From NCBI GenBank assembly GCA_025056565.1, contig JANWWA010000001.1:62001-126000 (forward strand): 64,000 bases of DNA. Direction: 5' to 3'. Of the stretch, positions 54,844-63,353 are shown one piece after another. Under the pieces are notes generated by a model. The model was not told where the DNA came from, made no database searches, and worked only from the letters and a program-made list of their open reading frames with translations. The DNA is from Chloroherpetonaceae bacterium (GTDB lineage Bacteria; Bacteroidota; Chlorobiia; Chlorobiales; Thermochlorobacteraceae). The position numbers and the translations under genes are program-made. Each line of letters starts with the position of its first letter. Within the stretch, counting starts at the first letter, position 1.

Positions 54844-56295
54844 TCAAGGAATTTCAATGACGGGTGAGAGTGCGCTTTCGTTACCGAATCGGTCAATTGT
54901 CGTGAGGAAGAACTTTTGTCCAGATGATACTGAGAAAGTCGTCGTAGTGCGCGAAAGGTGCTGCTGCAGCAGCGTCAAGCGTGTGCCTTGCAGGGCATAG
55001 AGGTTATACCAACGTGCCTCAGGCTGATGATGCCAAGTGAGCGTGATGGTGCTGCCTTGCCATTTCACTTCAATACCCTGTGGCGAACTTGGCTTCACTG
55101 CGCATTTCCATTGCATAGCTGGCAGACGCGCAAATTCTTCAAAGGCCGCAATCCCTGCCGTTGCGCTGTATGGGTAGAAAATAATGCCATCTGCACCTGC
55201 ACGACGCGCCAGCAAAAGTTGTCTGTGCCACTCTTTTTTCACTGCCGGCTTATAGACACCAATGCCAATGTAGAGATGACGAAAGTGCTTGTTGCTGCAC
55301 CAGTCTTCGACCAGCGCAGCAAAATCAGGGTTGAACTGACGCAGGCGTGCCTCCTCTTCAGTAGTGCGACCAATGTGAAAGTAGAGCTGCGGTGCAAGAT
55401 AGTCGCACACTTTTCGGCGTGTCCACTCCCGCGCATCTTGATACAGCGCATAGCCTTCTAACACAGGCTCACTATCTAAGCGGCGATAGACGCCCACTGG
55501 CGTTACACCAAACTTGAGGTAGGGCTTCAGCCGCATCAGGCTATCATAGACCATTTCCACAAACCGTGTAATCACCTCACGCCGCCAGTCAGCTCGTGAT
55601 AAGCCACGTGGGTTATAGCGCGCAAATTCTGCGCTATCTGGAAAGTCTACGGTTGGGTATCGCAAATAGTCATCAAGTTGAATGCCGTCAATGTCATAGC
55701 GGCGTGCAAAGTCCAAGATCAGCTGAAGCAAATGCGCCTGCACTTCTGGCTTTGCTGGATTTAGAAAGGCTGTAGGTTCATCAGGATTTGCATGCGCACG
55801 TGCATCAATCCACTCAGGGTAACGCTCCCACAGCGACGGCACGCCCACTGATTTTTTCGTCGTGTTTTTGCCACGCAAAATCATCGTATTAAACCACGCA
55901 TGGAACTCCAGTCCATACTTGCGGGCAAGGTCTATAGCGTATTGCACAATGTCGTAAGCAGGTGCCTTTCCATAGACACCTGTGAAGTATTCGTGGTAAG
56001 GCTCCAGCGGGGTCTCAAACGCCACATCTGCGCGAATGCGCACTTGAAAGAAGACTGCATTAAATCTCCGAGCTTTGAGGTCTTGAAACATTGAATCAAG
56101 TTGCCTTTGCTGCTCTTCGGGGCGGGTGCTTTTTGGAAAGTCAATGCCAAATGCGGTCGCAATCCAGACGCCACGCAGTTCCGCTGGAGGCATCTCAACG
56201 TTTGGGGCAATATCTTGCGCCGCAAGCTGACGCACCAGCACTGTGCATAGCCCGACCCACGCCAATCCTCGCTGCAGAAGGTTACGGCATTTCAT
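54844..56295 (-). CDS. GHL10/DUF187-type glycoside hydrolase-like protein with Fn3-like tail
   Basis: 483 aa. ATG at 56295 is chosen (MKCRNLLQRGLAWVG...), giving a signal peptide and a 14-bp overlap with the upstream gene. The GHL10 core (about 35-380) begins with ELRGVWIATAFGIDFP and includes NAVFFQVRIRADVAFETPLEPY, YDIDGIQLDDYLRYP, and PQLYFHIGR. A C-terminal Fn3-like domain (about 395-480, with STITLTWHHQPEARWYNLY) follows. Related proteins cut denuded peptidoglycan glycans or polysaccharides. The location next to the amidase gene fits a cell-wall role. Confidence 0.85.
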   Translation of the reverse strand: MKCRNLLQRGLAWVGLCTVLVRQLAAQDIAPNVEMPPAELRGVWIATAFGIDFPKSTRPEEQQRQLDSMFQDLKARRFNAVFFQVRIRADVAFETPLEPYHEYFTGVYGKAPAYDIVQYAIDLARKYGLEFHAWFNTMILRGKNTTKKSVGVPSLWERYPEWIDARAHANPDEPTAFLNPAKPEVQAHLLQLILDFARRYDIDGIQLDDYLRYPTVDFPDSAEFARYNPRGLSRADWRREVITRFVEMVYDSLMRLKPYLKFGVTPVGVYRRLDSEPVLEGYALYQDAREWTRRKVCDYLAPQLYFHIGRTTEEEARLRQFNPDFAALVEDWCSNKHFRHLYIGIGVYKPAVKKEWHRQLLLARRAGADGIIFYPYSATAGIAAFEEFARLPAMQWKCAVKPSSPQGIEVKWQGSTITLTWHHQPEARWYNLYALQGTRLTLLQQHLSRTTTTFSVSSGQKFFLTTIDRFGNESALSPVIEIP

Positions 56296-56854
56296 CGCAT
56301 TGCAGCTTGCCATTGTGCGTCCAATGAAGTTTGCGCGTCAGCCGATGATTTCTTCGTCGCTCATACTCGCCTTCCCCACTGCGATAGAGCTCAAGCTGCT
56401 CAACGGTTAGCGTATCGGCTTGCCACTCACGCAAGGTGTAGAGTGAGGCACGCTCGCGAATTATCCACTCAAATATGGCTCTGGCTTGCGCAAAGAGTGT
56501 GTCAGCATACCACAGCACTTTGCCACGTGCCCCATCTTTTGAAACCAGCACCTCAAAGGCCGCCGCACCCAGCGCATTCGGTCGGCTGAACCGTCCTCTT
56601 CCTCCGACCCAACCTTTTTCAATGCCTGAGTAGAGCACTGTCTTTTCAGCCTTTTGCACTTGCCAGATACCTGTGGTGCGAATCAAGGTGGATAGCTGAA
56701 ACAAGTACGCCGCAATGGCGTTAATACGGGCTGTTTCAGGGTGAGAGTTTGGAAGCGCCGCAACTGTTACTAAATTTGGGTGCTGAGCCGCTCTGAGCAA
56801 GCGCTCCGAAATCTCATCTTGCACGCACATTAGCATCACAATGAGGGCTAGCAT
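56282..56854 (-). CDS. Hypothetical protein upstream of the GHL10 gene
   Basis: 190 aa with the ATG at 56854; a longer frame to 56968 would overlap the oppositely oriented amidase start and is rejected. The start MLALIVMLMCVQDEIS is a short hydrophobic leader, possibly a signal peptide with a lipobox-like Cys. The rest is mainly helical and basic, with WVGGRGRFSRPNALGAAAFEVL and a tail rich in Arg. No family was recognised. It overlaps the GHL10 gene by 14 bp, so the two are translationally coupled, and it shares a 44-bp divergent region with the amidase. An envelope role is plausible from context. Confidence 0.55.
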   Translation of the reverse strand: MLALIVMLMCVQDEISERLLRAAQHPNLVTVAALPNSHPETARINAIAAYLFQLSTLIRTTGIWQVQKAEKTVLYSGIEKGWVGGRGRFSRPNALGAAAFEVLVSKDGARGKVLWYADTLFAQARAIFEWIIRERASLYTLREWQADTLTVEQLELYRSGEGEYERRRNHRLTRKLHWTHNGKLQCDEMP

Positions 56855-56898
56855 CTCTATACTTTGGATTAGAATTTCTTGACCGAATTCTTTTGACA

Positions 56899-58545
56899 AT
56901 GAAACGGCCTGCCCTCTTTGGTCTGATGTGGCTGCTCGTGTGCTGGCGCGCCGCAGTTGCGCAGCCAATCCTCACGCTGGATATGACCCTGCCTGACGGA
57001 CGCTCTGTCATAGACAAAGTGCCTTTAGAGGTCATTCAGAACACGGAAATGGTTGCTGTAGCCGACTTGTGCTACGCACTTCGCTACCCCTTTTCAGAGA
57101 CTGCTTTTACACTTACCGTTGCCACGCCAAGAGGCGATTCTTGTCTGCTGCGGCAAAGCAACCATTTTATGTTAGTCTGGCGGAATCCAGATACCAAAGA
57201 AGCCATGCAGTTACCCGCTGCACCGCTGTTGCAGGCTGGCAAACACTTTTTGCCTCCCAAGCACATTGGTAAGTGGCTCACACTGTGGCTTGGCGCTGCC
57301 GCCAGTTATGACCCAACTGCAAAGAAACTTACGCTTGTCTTCCGACCTACGCAAGCCGACAGCGCCGCAAAGCCGATTGCAACTGCTGCTGCCACAAACA
57401 CCGATACGGCTGCACTACCTAAGCCAGAACTGGATGAACGCTTCACAATTCCTAGCCTTAGTGTTGATGAAAAAGCGAATGGTGTGGTTGTGCGCATTTT
57501 CTCCACGCAACCTCATGTGCAGTATGAGTTCATTCCACCTGATGCAAATGGCATTGCTTATCTTACATTTGTGAAAGCCACAGGAAACATTGCTGCGCTT
57601 ACACAAAAGTTTGCCAAGACCAGCTTCCTTAAATCTATCCAAGCTATCCGCCTTCGGTCAGGTGCACTGCAGCTTACTTTCGAGTTTAACACTGCGCGCT
57701 ACAAAATCAAGTCCAGCGAGTTCGCCAGAGAGCGTGGCTCGAATCACTTTCTTCTGCTTGTGCTACGCGATGTGAATGTCGAGGAAATTTTAGAGCATGA
57801 AAAAGTCGAGCGCATTCGTGGTGAGCTTGAGCAGGAGCGCGAAAAGTGGAAACTGGATGTGATTTGTCTTGATGCAGGGCACGGCGGCAAAGATCCCGGC
57901 GCAATCGGTCCCAGTGGCACATTTGAGAAAACGGTCGCACTCGGTATTGTGCTCAAGCTGGGCAAGCTCATTGAGAAAAATATGCCCGATGTCAAGGTCA
58001 TCTACACGCGCAAAAGCGATGTTTTTGTCGAGCTTGACGAGCGTGGCCGAATTGCTAACAAAAATGGCGCTAAGCTTTTCATCAGTGTGCACTGCAATGC
58101 TAGCTTGAACAAAAAGGCAGAAGGCACAGAAGTCTACCTACTTGGATTACACAAGACTGAAGCTGCCCTAAAAGTTGCCCAGCGCGAAAACTCCGTGATT
58201 GCCGAAGAAGCTGATTTCCAGAACCGCTACAAAGACTATACCGAAGAAAATCTGATTATGGTCACAATGGCGCAAAGCGCCTTTATGCAGCAGTCAGAAA
58301 AACTGGCAGAATTGGTTAGCAAAAGCATTGCTCAGCGTAGTGGGCTTCAAAATAATGGGGTCAAACAGGCAGGGTTCATGGTACTTTGGACACCCTCTAT
58401 GCCCAGCATTTTGGTCGAGACAGGGTACATTACAAACGCTGAGAACGAAAAATTTCTTGCCTCTGAAGCTGGTCAACAGAAGATTGCCGAAGCGATTTAC
58501 GAAGCAATTCTGAAATTCCAGTATTCCTACCATGCTGAGCGCTAA
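56899..58545 (+). CDS. N-acetylmuramoyl-L-alanine amidase (AmiA/C-type) with AMIN domain
   Basis: 548 aa periplasmic peptidoglycan amidase that cuts the glycan-peptide bond during daughter-cell separation. The ATG at 56899 is chosen over a TTG two codons earlier. A signal peptide (about 1-22) leads to a copper-amine-oxidase-like/AMIN-type N-terminal half (about 25-290), then Amidase_3 (about 320-545). Zinc ligands are in LDAGHGGKDPGA, the Glu in FEKTVALGI, the His in FISVHCNA, and the catalytic Glu in VETGYITNAENE. A putative regulatory helix is in the insert with ENSVIAEEADFQNRY. It diverges from the unknown protein gene. Confidence 0.92.
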   Translation: MKRPALFGLMWLLVCWRAAVAQPILTLDMTLPDGRSVIDKVPLEVIQNTEMVAVADLCYALRYPFSETAFTLTVATPRGDSCLLRQSNHFMLVWRNPDTKEAMQLPAAPLLQAGKHFLPPKHIGKWLTLWLGAAASYDPTAKKLTLVFRPTQADSAAKPIATAAATNTDTAALPKPELDERFTIPSLSVDEKANGVVVRIFSTQPHVQYEFIPPDANGIAYLTFVKATGNIAALTQKFAKTSFLKSIQAIRLRSGALQLTFEFNTARYKIKSSEFARERGSNHFLLLVLRDVNVEEILEHEKVERIRGELEQEREKWKLDVICLDAGHGGKDPGAIGPSGTFEKTVALGIVLKLGKLIEKNMPDVKVIYTRKSDVFVELDERGRIANKNGAKLFISVHCNASLNKKAEGTEVYLLGLHKTEAALKVAQRENSVIAEEADFQNRYKDYTEENLIMVTMAQSAFMQQSEKLAELVSKSIAQRSGLQNNGVKQAGFMVLWTPSMPSILVETGYITNAENEKFLASEAGQQKIAEAIYEAILKFQYSYHAER

Positions 58546-58601
58546 GACCTCAAGTATTCATGCAATGCACGTCCTACCCAGCGGCAGCAATTCCCTCTTT
58601 T

Positions 58602-58630
58602 TTGCATCAAAGAAATGCAATTTTGTTTTT
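58602..58630 (+). terminator. Weak hairpin and T-rich run between amidase and ddl genes
   Basis: TTGCAT/ATGCAA stem (6 bp, 7-nt loop) followed by TTTTGTTTTTC on the plus strand, 56 bp after the amidase stop. It overlaps the last codons of the convergent ddl gene, so it can only be a terminator for the plus-strand gene. Confidence 0.35.
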
Positions 58631-59701
58631 CTTTTTTGCTTCGTAGCGCTCAAATGCCAGTGTGATAAGCCTATCAATAAGCTCCGGGTAGGGCACACCT
58701 GAGGCTTCAAACAACTTCGGATACATACTGATAGAGGTAAAGCCCGGAATAGAATTGATTTCATTGATGTACAGGCGGTTGGTCTTGCGCTCTAAGAAAA
58801 AATCTACGCGCGCCATTCCTTCGCAGCCTGTTGCACGAAATGCTGTTGCAGCCGCCGCACGCGCCTTTTCAGCCACACGCTTAGGCAACTCGGCTGGGAT
58901 AATGAGCTGAGACCCTGACTTCACATACTTTGCCTCGTAATCATAAAACTCATTGACAGGCACAATTTCCCCTACTACTGACACCTCCAGCGAGCGATTG
59001 CCCAACACACTCACTTCTAACTCTCTTGCATCGATACCCTGCTCGACCAAAATTTTTTCATCGTATTCTCCTGCAAGCTGCAGTGCTTTTTGTAGCTGTG
59101 CTCGATTCTTCACCTTTGAAATACCAACTGAAGAGCCTGAGCGAGCTGGTTTGACGAACATCGGGTAACCAATTTTCTGCTCCGACTCTGCCACCACCTC
59201 TTTAAGCCGAGCTTCAAGGTCTTCTCGCCAATAAACCAAGTATTTTGCGACATTCAGTCCTGCTGCTTTGAAGCAAATCTTGGAGAACGCTTTATCCATT
59301 GTCAAGGCACTTGCTAGCACACCGCAGCCTACGAAGGGAATCTGGTGCATCTCAAAAAGTCCCTGAATTGTGCCATCTTCGCCAAATGAGCCGTGCAGCA
59401 CTGGGAACGCTACATCGAACTGACTGAAATCAAACTTGAAGCCACTTTTGTCAGCTGCTGCCTCAACTTCTGCCTCGACTTTGTGCAAAGCAGTCAAATC
59501 TTTTATGAGTTGCTCGTAGTCTGTTTCCAACACTTTTTGTGAGAGGCTTCTGCCAACCCATTTACCGCTTTTGGTAATGTAGATAGGAGTGAGACGATAC
59601 TTTTTCGGGTCAATTGCTTTGGCAACTGAACGCGCCGAGATAATGGAAATTTCGTGTTCGGCAGAGCGTCCGCCGAAAATCAGTGCAAGGCGTATTGACA
59701 T
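58607..59701 (-). CDS. ddl: D-alanine--D-alanine ligase
   Basis: ATP-grasp enzyme making the D-Ala-D-Ala dipeptide of peptidoglycan precursors. 364 aa, the longer Ddl form. It opens RLALIFGGRSAEHEISIISARSV; the ATP-grasp features are DKAFSKICFKAAGL, FVKPARSGSSVGISKV and the metal-binding INEINSIPGFTSISMYPKL. The tyrosine/phenylalanine that separates Ala-Ala from Ala-Lac ligases was not assigned. It lies 2 bp after the lptC-like gene on the same strand, so transcription with it is likely. Confidence 0.97.
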   Translation of the reverse strand: MSIRLALIFGGRSAEHEISIISARSVAKAIDPKKYRLTPIYITKSGKWVGRSLSQKVLETDYEQLIKDLTALHKVEAEVEAAADKSGFKFDFSQFDVAFPVLHGSFGEDGTIQGLFEMHQIPFVGCGVLASALTMDKAFSKICFKAAGLNVAKYLVYWREDLEARLKEVVAESEQKIGYPMFVKPARSGSSVGISKVKNRAQLQKALQLAGEYDEKILVEQGIDARELEVSVLGNRSLEVSVVGEIVPVNEFYDYEAKYVKSGSQLIIPAELPKRVAEKARAAAATAFRATGCEGMARVDFFLERKTNRLYINEINSIPGFTSISMYPKLFEASGVPYPELIDRLITLAFERYEAKKKNKIAFL

Positions 59702-59703
59702 TC

Positions 59704-60270
59704 CTACAATTCGCTTTCCTGCTTGACTTTCAGGACTGCATTGGCTTTGAAGATGCGGTAATGCTTTAAGTTCTGGTCGCTCTCAAAACCAATGCCGCTT
59801 AGTGTCTCTGTTGGTCGCTGAATCGTGACGAACTTATCGGAGCGGATTTTTTGGTCTTTGCTTGTCCACTTTGCGTATTCGGTTCGGACGGTGGTGCAGT
59901 CTCGCGTGCGCATTACAACTTGGTCGAAGACCTCAATATCGTTGTTTGGATAGATGATGCCGCGCTTGGCATTCAGCTGGGAAGAATGCTGCCCTTGTGC
60001 ATCATAGAAGTGCACGACGATGTTGCCGTCCAGTCGTTTTTCTGTGTTCGTATTGCCTTCTCTGGCATACTGCGCTACATGCGGTGCATAAATAGTGGCT
60101 TTCATTCTACCTGAATCGGTGAAGACGACTGTGGCTTCCCAAGTCTCTTGCACTGGAAAGTCTTTGGTGATAATCAGCAGGCTCTGACGGGGCGGCATGG
60201 TTCGGCTGCTGCACGAAACCAGCACAGCGGTCAGCATCACTGAAAGCCACCTACCAAGCAGTCGCTGCAT
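59704..60270 (-). CDS. lptC: LPS export periplasmic lipoprotein LptC
   Basis: 188 aa. The ATG at 60270 gives a lipoprotein signal MQRLLGRWLSVMLTAVLVSC with cysteine after VS; a longer frame to 60351 would need a TTG start. LptC-like beta-jellyroll strands follow, with VVFTDSGRMKATIYAPHVAQY, RGIIYPNNDIEVFDQVVMRT and LSGIGFESDQ. LptC links the LptBFG transporter to the periplasmic LptA bridge. A lipid anchor rather than a transmembrane helix is common in Bacteroidota-type LptC. It is 87 bp after the OmpH gene and 2 bp before ddl. Confidence 0.85.
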   Translation of the reverse strand: MQRLLGRWLSVMLTAVLVSCSSRTMPPRQSLLIITKDFPVQETWEATVVFTDSGRMKATIYAPHVAQYAREGNTNTEKRLDGNIVVHFYDAQGQHSSQLNAKRGIIYPNNDIEVFDQVVMRTRDCTTVRTEYAKWTSKDQKIRSDKFVTIQRPTETLSGIGFESDQNLKHYRIFKANAVLKVKQESEL

Positions 60271-60357
60271 AGACTTCGGCAGTATTTCTGAACATCTGGA
60301 CAAGCAAAAAAATTGGCGCAGAACTTTCTGCGCCGTCTGGATTTTTACCAAGCTCAG

Positions 60358-60912
60358 CTACTTGATTGCATCTATGACTTTGTAGGTCAAGTTTACGCTC
60401 TTGTCGCCGTAAAGCACGGGATTTGCAATTCCACCTTTGCTGATGACCAGTGTGTAGCCTTGCTGCTGAGCCACTTTTTCAATCGTTTTGGCAATTTTCT
60501 CTTCTACTGGTTTTAGTAGCTCGGCTTGCTTTTGCTGCAACGCTGCACTTTTGGCTTGTTCCAACTGGCGATACTGTGCCAGTTGCGCTTGCAGCTCTTC
60601 TTCCTTTTTCTTCTGCTCTTCGGCGCGCATCATTGTTTTCTTGCGCTCATATTCATCGAAGGCGTCCTTGAGGTCTTTCTGCTTCTTTTCCAGTTCCTTC
60701 ATTGCCTGCTGTTGCTCCTTTTCGAGCTTTTCCTTGATAGATTTTGCTTCTGGCAGCTCGGCAATCACCTTTTCGACCTCCACAAAGCCCACTCTTTCAC
60801 TGGCTGGTGGCAATGCAGCTACGCCTAGCATAAAGCCCAGTGCAATACCGAACCCTAACACTGCGCCCTTTGCAGCGGGAATGTGTTGCAAGCATTCTTT
60901 GATAGATGACAT
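60358..60912 (-). CDS. OmpH/Skp-family periplasmic chaperone (second copy)
   Basis: 184 aa. An N-terminal signal or anchor (about 15-37, AAKGAVLGFGIALGFMLGV) precedes a long, highly charged coiled coil (about 45-150) flanked by Skp-like strands: VGFVEVEKVIAELPEAKSIKEKL at the start and AKTIEKVAQQQGYTLVISKGG at the end. Skp holds unfolded outer-membrane proteins during transit. It is 32 bp after a paralog of similar size; the two share layout but little sequence in the coiled coil. Confidence 0.85.
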   Translation of the reverse strand: MSSIKECLQHIPAAKGAVLGFGIALGFMLGVAALPPASERVGFVEVEKVIAELPEAKSIKEKLEKEQQQAMKELEKKQKDLKDAFDEYERKKTMMRAEEQKKKEEELQAQLAQYRQLEQAKSAALQQKQAELLKPVEEKIAKTIEKVAQQQGYTLVISKGGIANPVLYGDKSVNLTYKVIDAIK

Positions 60913-60944
60913 TTTTCCGTTTGCTCCTCCGTTTTGGTTTAGAT

Positions 60945-61505
60945 TCAGCGATTAGACGATGAGCCGCCTGAATTGCGGCGAAAAAGACCGGAGAGTTTCT
61001 CCAAAACTTTTTTCGTTAGGTTATGCTCTTCACTGGCATAGAGCAGTAGCGTATCAGACGCACGGTCAAAGACAAAGTCATATCCTTCTGCTACGGCTAC
61101 TTCCTTTAGCGCCGCAAAAATTCGGTCCTGAATTGGACGCATCAATTCTGACTGCTTGCGGAAGTATTCCCCATTTACGCCAAATTTTTGATTTTGATAC
61201 TCTGTAATCTCTCTTTCAGCAGCAATTAGCTCACTTTGCTTCTGCTTTTTGATTTCTTCGGTATAGAGAATTTCTCGGGTGCGATATTCCTGAAACATTC
61301 TCTCCAGATTTTCTCGCTTTTTTTTGATATCTGCCTGCCACTCGTTGGAGAGCGCTTCCAGCTTCCGTTTTGCGTCTTGCGCTTCGGGTAAGGCGTCAAT
61401 AATCACTTGCGAATCAATGAAGCCAATTTTCTGCGACTGCTGTGCCGCCACTGGACTTATCATCACCCCAAGCCACAAGACCGCACATATCCACGCCCAC
61501 CTCAT
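60945..61505 (-). CDS. OmpH/Skp-family periplasmic chaperone (first copy)
   Basis: 186 aa with signal peptide (cut after VAAQ at about residue 22). Strand QKIGFIDSQVIIDALPEAQDAKRKL opens the Skp fold, followed by a charged coiled coil (about 48-130) and the closing AALKEVAVAEGYDFVFDRASDTLLLYA. A C-terminal Ser/Gly/Asn-rich tail ends the protein. Usually an outer-membrane assembly gene (bamA) precedes these; here the gene starts its own unit, 209 bp from a divergent lipoprotein gene. Confidence 0.88.
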   Translation of the reverse strand: MRWAWICAVLWLGVMISPVAAQQSQKIGFIDSQVIIDALPEAQDAKRKLEALSNEWQADIKKKRENLERMFQEYRTREILYTEEIKKQKQSELIAAEREITEYQNQKFGVNGEYFRKQSELMRPIQDRIFAALKEVAVAEGYDFVFDRASDTLLLYASEEHNLTKKVLEKLSGLFRRNSGGSSSNR

Positions 61506-61618
61506 CGTTCATTTATCTCCGCTAAAAATTTTGAGCCGTGAAGGTAGCAAAAAATTTTGCTTTCTTCAAGTCAAAATAAACAAAATGTGAGCGATTTGGC
61601 TGCTTGATATATGCAACT

Positions 61619-61648
61619 TTTGTCCTTACAGCACATACACTATATTTG
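61619..61648 (+). promoter_or_regulatory. Bacteroidota-type promoter upstream of the LPP20-like lipoprotein gene
   Basis: TTTG (61619-61622), 18 bp, TATATTTG (61641-61648), 66 bp before the ATG. Nearly identical in both boxes and spacing to the enolase promoter. Confidence 0.6.
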
Positions 61649-61714
61649 TCTGCCTATGATTTCAAAGGCAGATGTAGCTATACATCTTCACCAACCAAAT
61701 GGAGGTAACTAGTT

Positions 61715-62305
61715 ATGAGACCCTTTCTATCTCTCTTTCTCGCTGTTTCCCTTGTAACTGCTGCAATTGGCTGTGGCGGCGGTGGCGCAGCTAAGCAAGC
61801 CGAAGATGAATTCACGGAAGTCAAGCAGATGGCGCCTGAGCTTTACGAGTTAGCGGAGCGCATCAATAAGAAGGGTGGCATTGCTGAGGTTTCTTACTCA
61901 GAATCTCCGCGTCAGGACTTTGCTGAGCAGAAAGCCGTGATGGAATGCCAGCGCAAAATTTCTGAGCGCTATGAAGCAAAGGTTCAGACCCTCACCAAGA
62001 AGTTCGCCGAAGAAATTAGTGGTAACACTTCTGCGGGCGGTCCTGAAATCAACGAAGCCTTCACGAATGTGATGAAAGTATCCAGCAAGAATGTTTTGCA
62101 AGGCGCTACAAAGCTTGCTCCGCCAAAAGTCTACAAGAAGAAAGACGGCAACTACCGCGTCTATGTCGTCTATGGTATGGATCCTGATATGCTCAATCAG
62201 TCTATCATTGACCAAACCAAGACCAATCCGAAGCTCTACGAACGCTTCCGCGCTTCTCAGGCATACAAGGAACTTGAGAAAGAAATGGCTGAATACGAAA
62301 AGTAA
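61715..62305 (+). CDS. LPP20-like lipoprotein
   Basis: 196 aa. A signal peptide with lipobox AAIGC (cysteine about residue 20) precedes a Gly-rich linker. The body is mostly helical with a strand core, from WAEVSY-like GIAEVSYSESP and AEQKAVMECQRKISERYEAKV to PPKVYKKKDGNYRVYVVYGMD, the LPP20/DUF-type pattern of an outer-membrane lipoprotein. GGAGGT lies 8 bp before the ATG. It is followed by a terminator at 62329 and then by a second secreted protein with a related layout. Function is unknown. Confidence 0.75.
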   Translation: MRPFLSLFLAVSLVTAAIGCGGGGAAKQAEDEFTEVKQMAPELYELAERINKKGGIAEVSYSESPRQDFAEQKAVMECQRKISERYEAKVQTLTKKFAEEISGNTSAGGPEINEAFTNVMKVSSKNVLQGATKLAPPKVYKKKDGNYRVYVVYGMDPDMLNQSIIDQTKTNPKLYERFRASQAYKELEKEMAEYEK

Positions 62306-62328
62306 GCCAAGTCTGTCACCGCCGTCTC

Positions 62329-62356
62329 GGAGGGCAGAATCTCTGCCCTCCCTTTT
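62329..62356 (+). terminator. Rho-independent terminator after LPP20-like gene
   Basis: Perfect 10-bp stem GGAGGGCAGA/TCTGCCCTCC with a 3-nt loop followed by CTTTTCTAATTTTT, 23 bp after the stop codon. Confidence 0.85.
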
Positions 62357-62385
62357 CTAATTTTTAACACTCTATCACTGCTGCA

Positions 62386-63249
62386 ATGTCACAGCCTTTT
62401 GTCTGGCTCCTTTCTTTGCTTGCCTTTGCTTTCCCTGCAGTCAGTCGTGCGCAAGTGTATCCAGAGTGGTTTCTCTATCCATCACGCTATCCTAACACTG
62501 TGATTGGCTTTACATACAACCGCACCCCAGCGGAAATTGATGCAGCCAGAATGTATTGCGTCTATCGTGAATGCATTGCCAGCGGCACTTACATTGTCTA
62601 TACCAATGAGCAAAACGACCAGTTTTTAATCCATAGCGACTACTACTATTACTTTCCAGATAGCCTTTTGCAAGTGGTTCAAGACCGCCTCTATCAAATT
62701 GACTGCTTCATTACCAGTGTGGCGCGGCGTGATATGGCTTGTCTTTTTTCTCTGGATTCCACCCTTAGTGTGCCACGTAAGTTTCTTGACATCAAAACTT
62801 TGCCAGAACCTGATTGGATACAAAAACGCTTCTGGATACAGGATGGCTACCTTTATGGCGTTGGATTTTACCCATCTCGCGGTGCAAAGAATGATGCGTG
62901 GAAGACTGCCGAGGAGCAGGCAATGTTTGCTCTCCTTACCAATACTGCTGTAAAACTATACTCCATTCGAATTGATATCCGCAGCACAGTGCCCAGTGAG
63001 CGCCTGTATGAGACCGCCACTGCTCTCAAGCTCAAGTTTCAGCTCCGTAACATTGAGGTTGTGGAGCGCTGGAATTCACTCAAGGATGAAATGTTCTATG
63101 TGCTGGTGCGCATCAAACAATCTGACCTGCGCTCACCTTTTCTTGTGTCCCGTACTCCTGTTCGTAGAGATTCGCTTCGCGCAAAACTTACGCCTACTCA
63201 CCAAGCACCATCTCGCAAGAATCCGACTCGTTTTCCCTCTAAGCCCTAA
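62386..63249 (+). CDS. Secreted hypothetical protein, LPP20-like region
   Basis: 287 aa. Signal peptide about 1-22 (cut after SRAQ). The mature part starts VYPEWFLYPSRYPNTVIGFTYN and contains GYLYGVGFYPSRGAKNDAWKTAEEQAMFAL, the alternation seen in LPP20-type outer-membrane proteins. It ends with a basic Pro/Arg/Ser tail (about 255-287). Tyrosine is frequent in the first third. It begins 30 bp after the terminator of the previous gene. Weakly assigned; no catalytic motif seen. Confidence 0.65.
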   Translation: MSQPFVWLLSLLAFAFPAVSRAQVYPEWFLYPSRYPNTVIGFTYNRTPAEIDAARMYCVYRECIASGTYIVYTNEQNDQFLIHSDYYYYFPDSLLQVVQDRLYQIDCFITSVARRDMACLFSLDSTLSVPRKFLDIKTLPEPDWIQKRFWIQDGYLYGVGFYPSRGAKNDAWKTAEEQAMFALLTNTAVKLYSIRIDIRSTVPSERLYETATALKLKFQLRNIEVVERWNSLKDEMFYVLVRIKQSDLRSPFLVSRTPVRRDSLRAKLTPTHQAPSRKNPTRFPSKP

Positions 63250-63353
63250 GCCATCTGAAAGTTGCCCCTACCATTTTCACCCTACCTTTTTCGTATCTTT
63301 CATTTGCCTAGCCCGTTGCGCAGCCAGCGTTTTACATTCGTGGGAACTTTACT

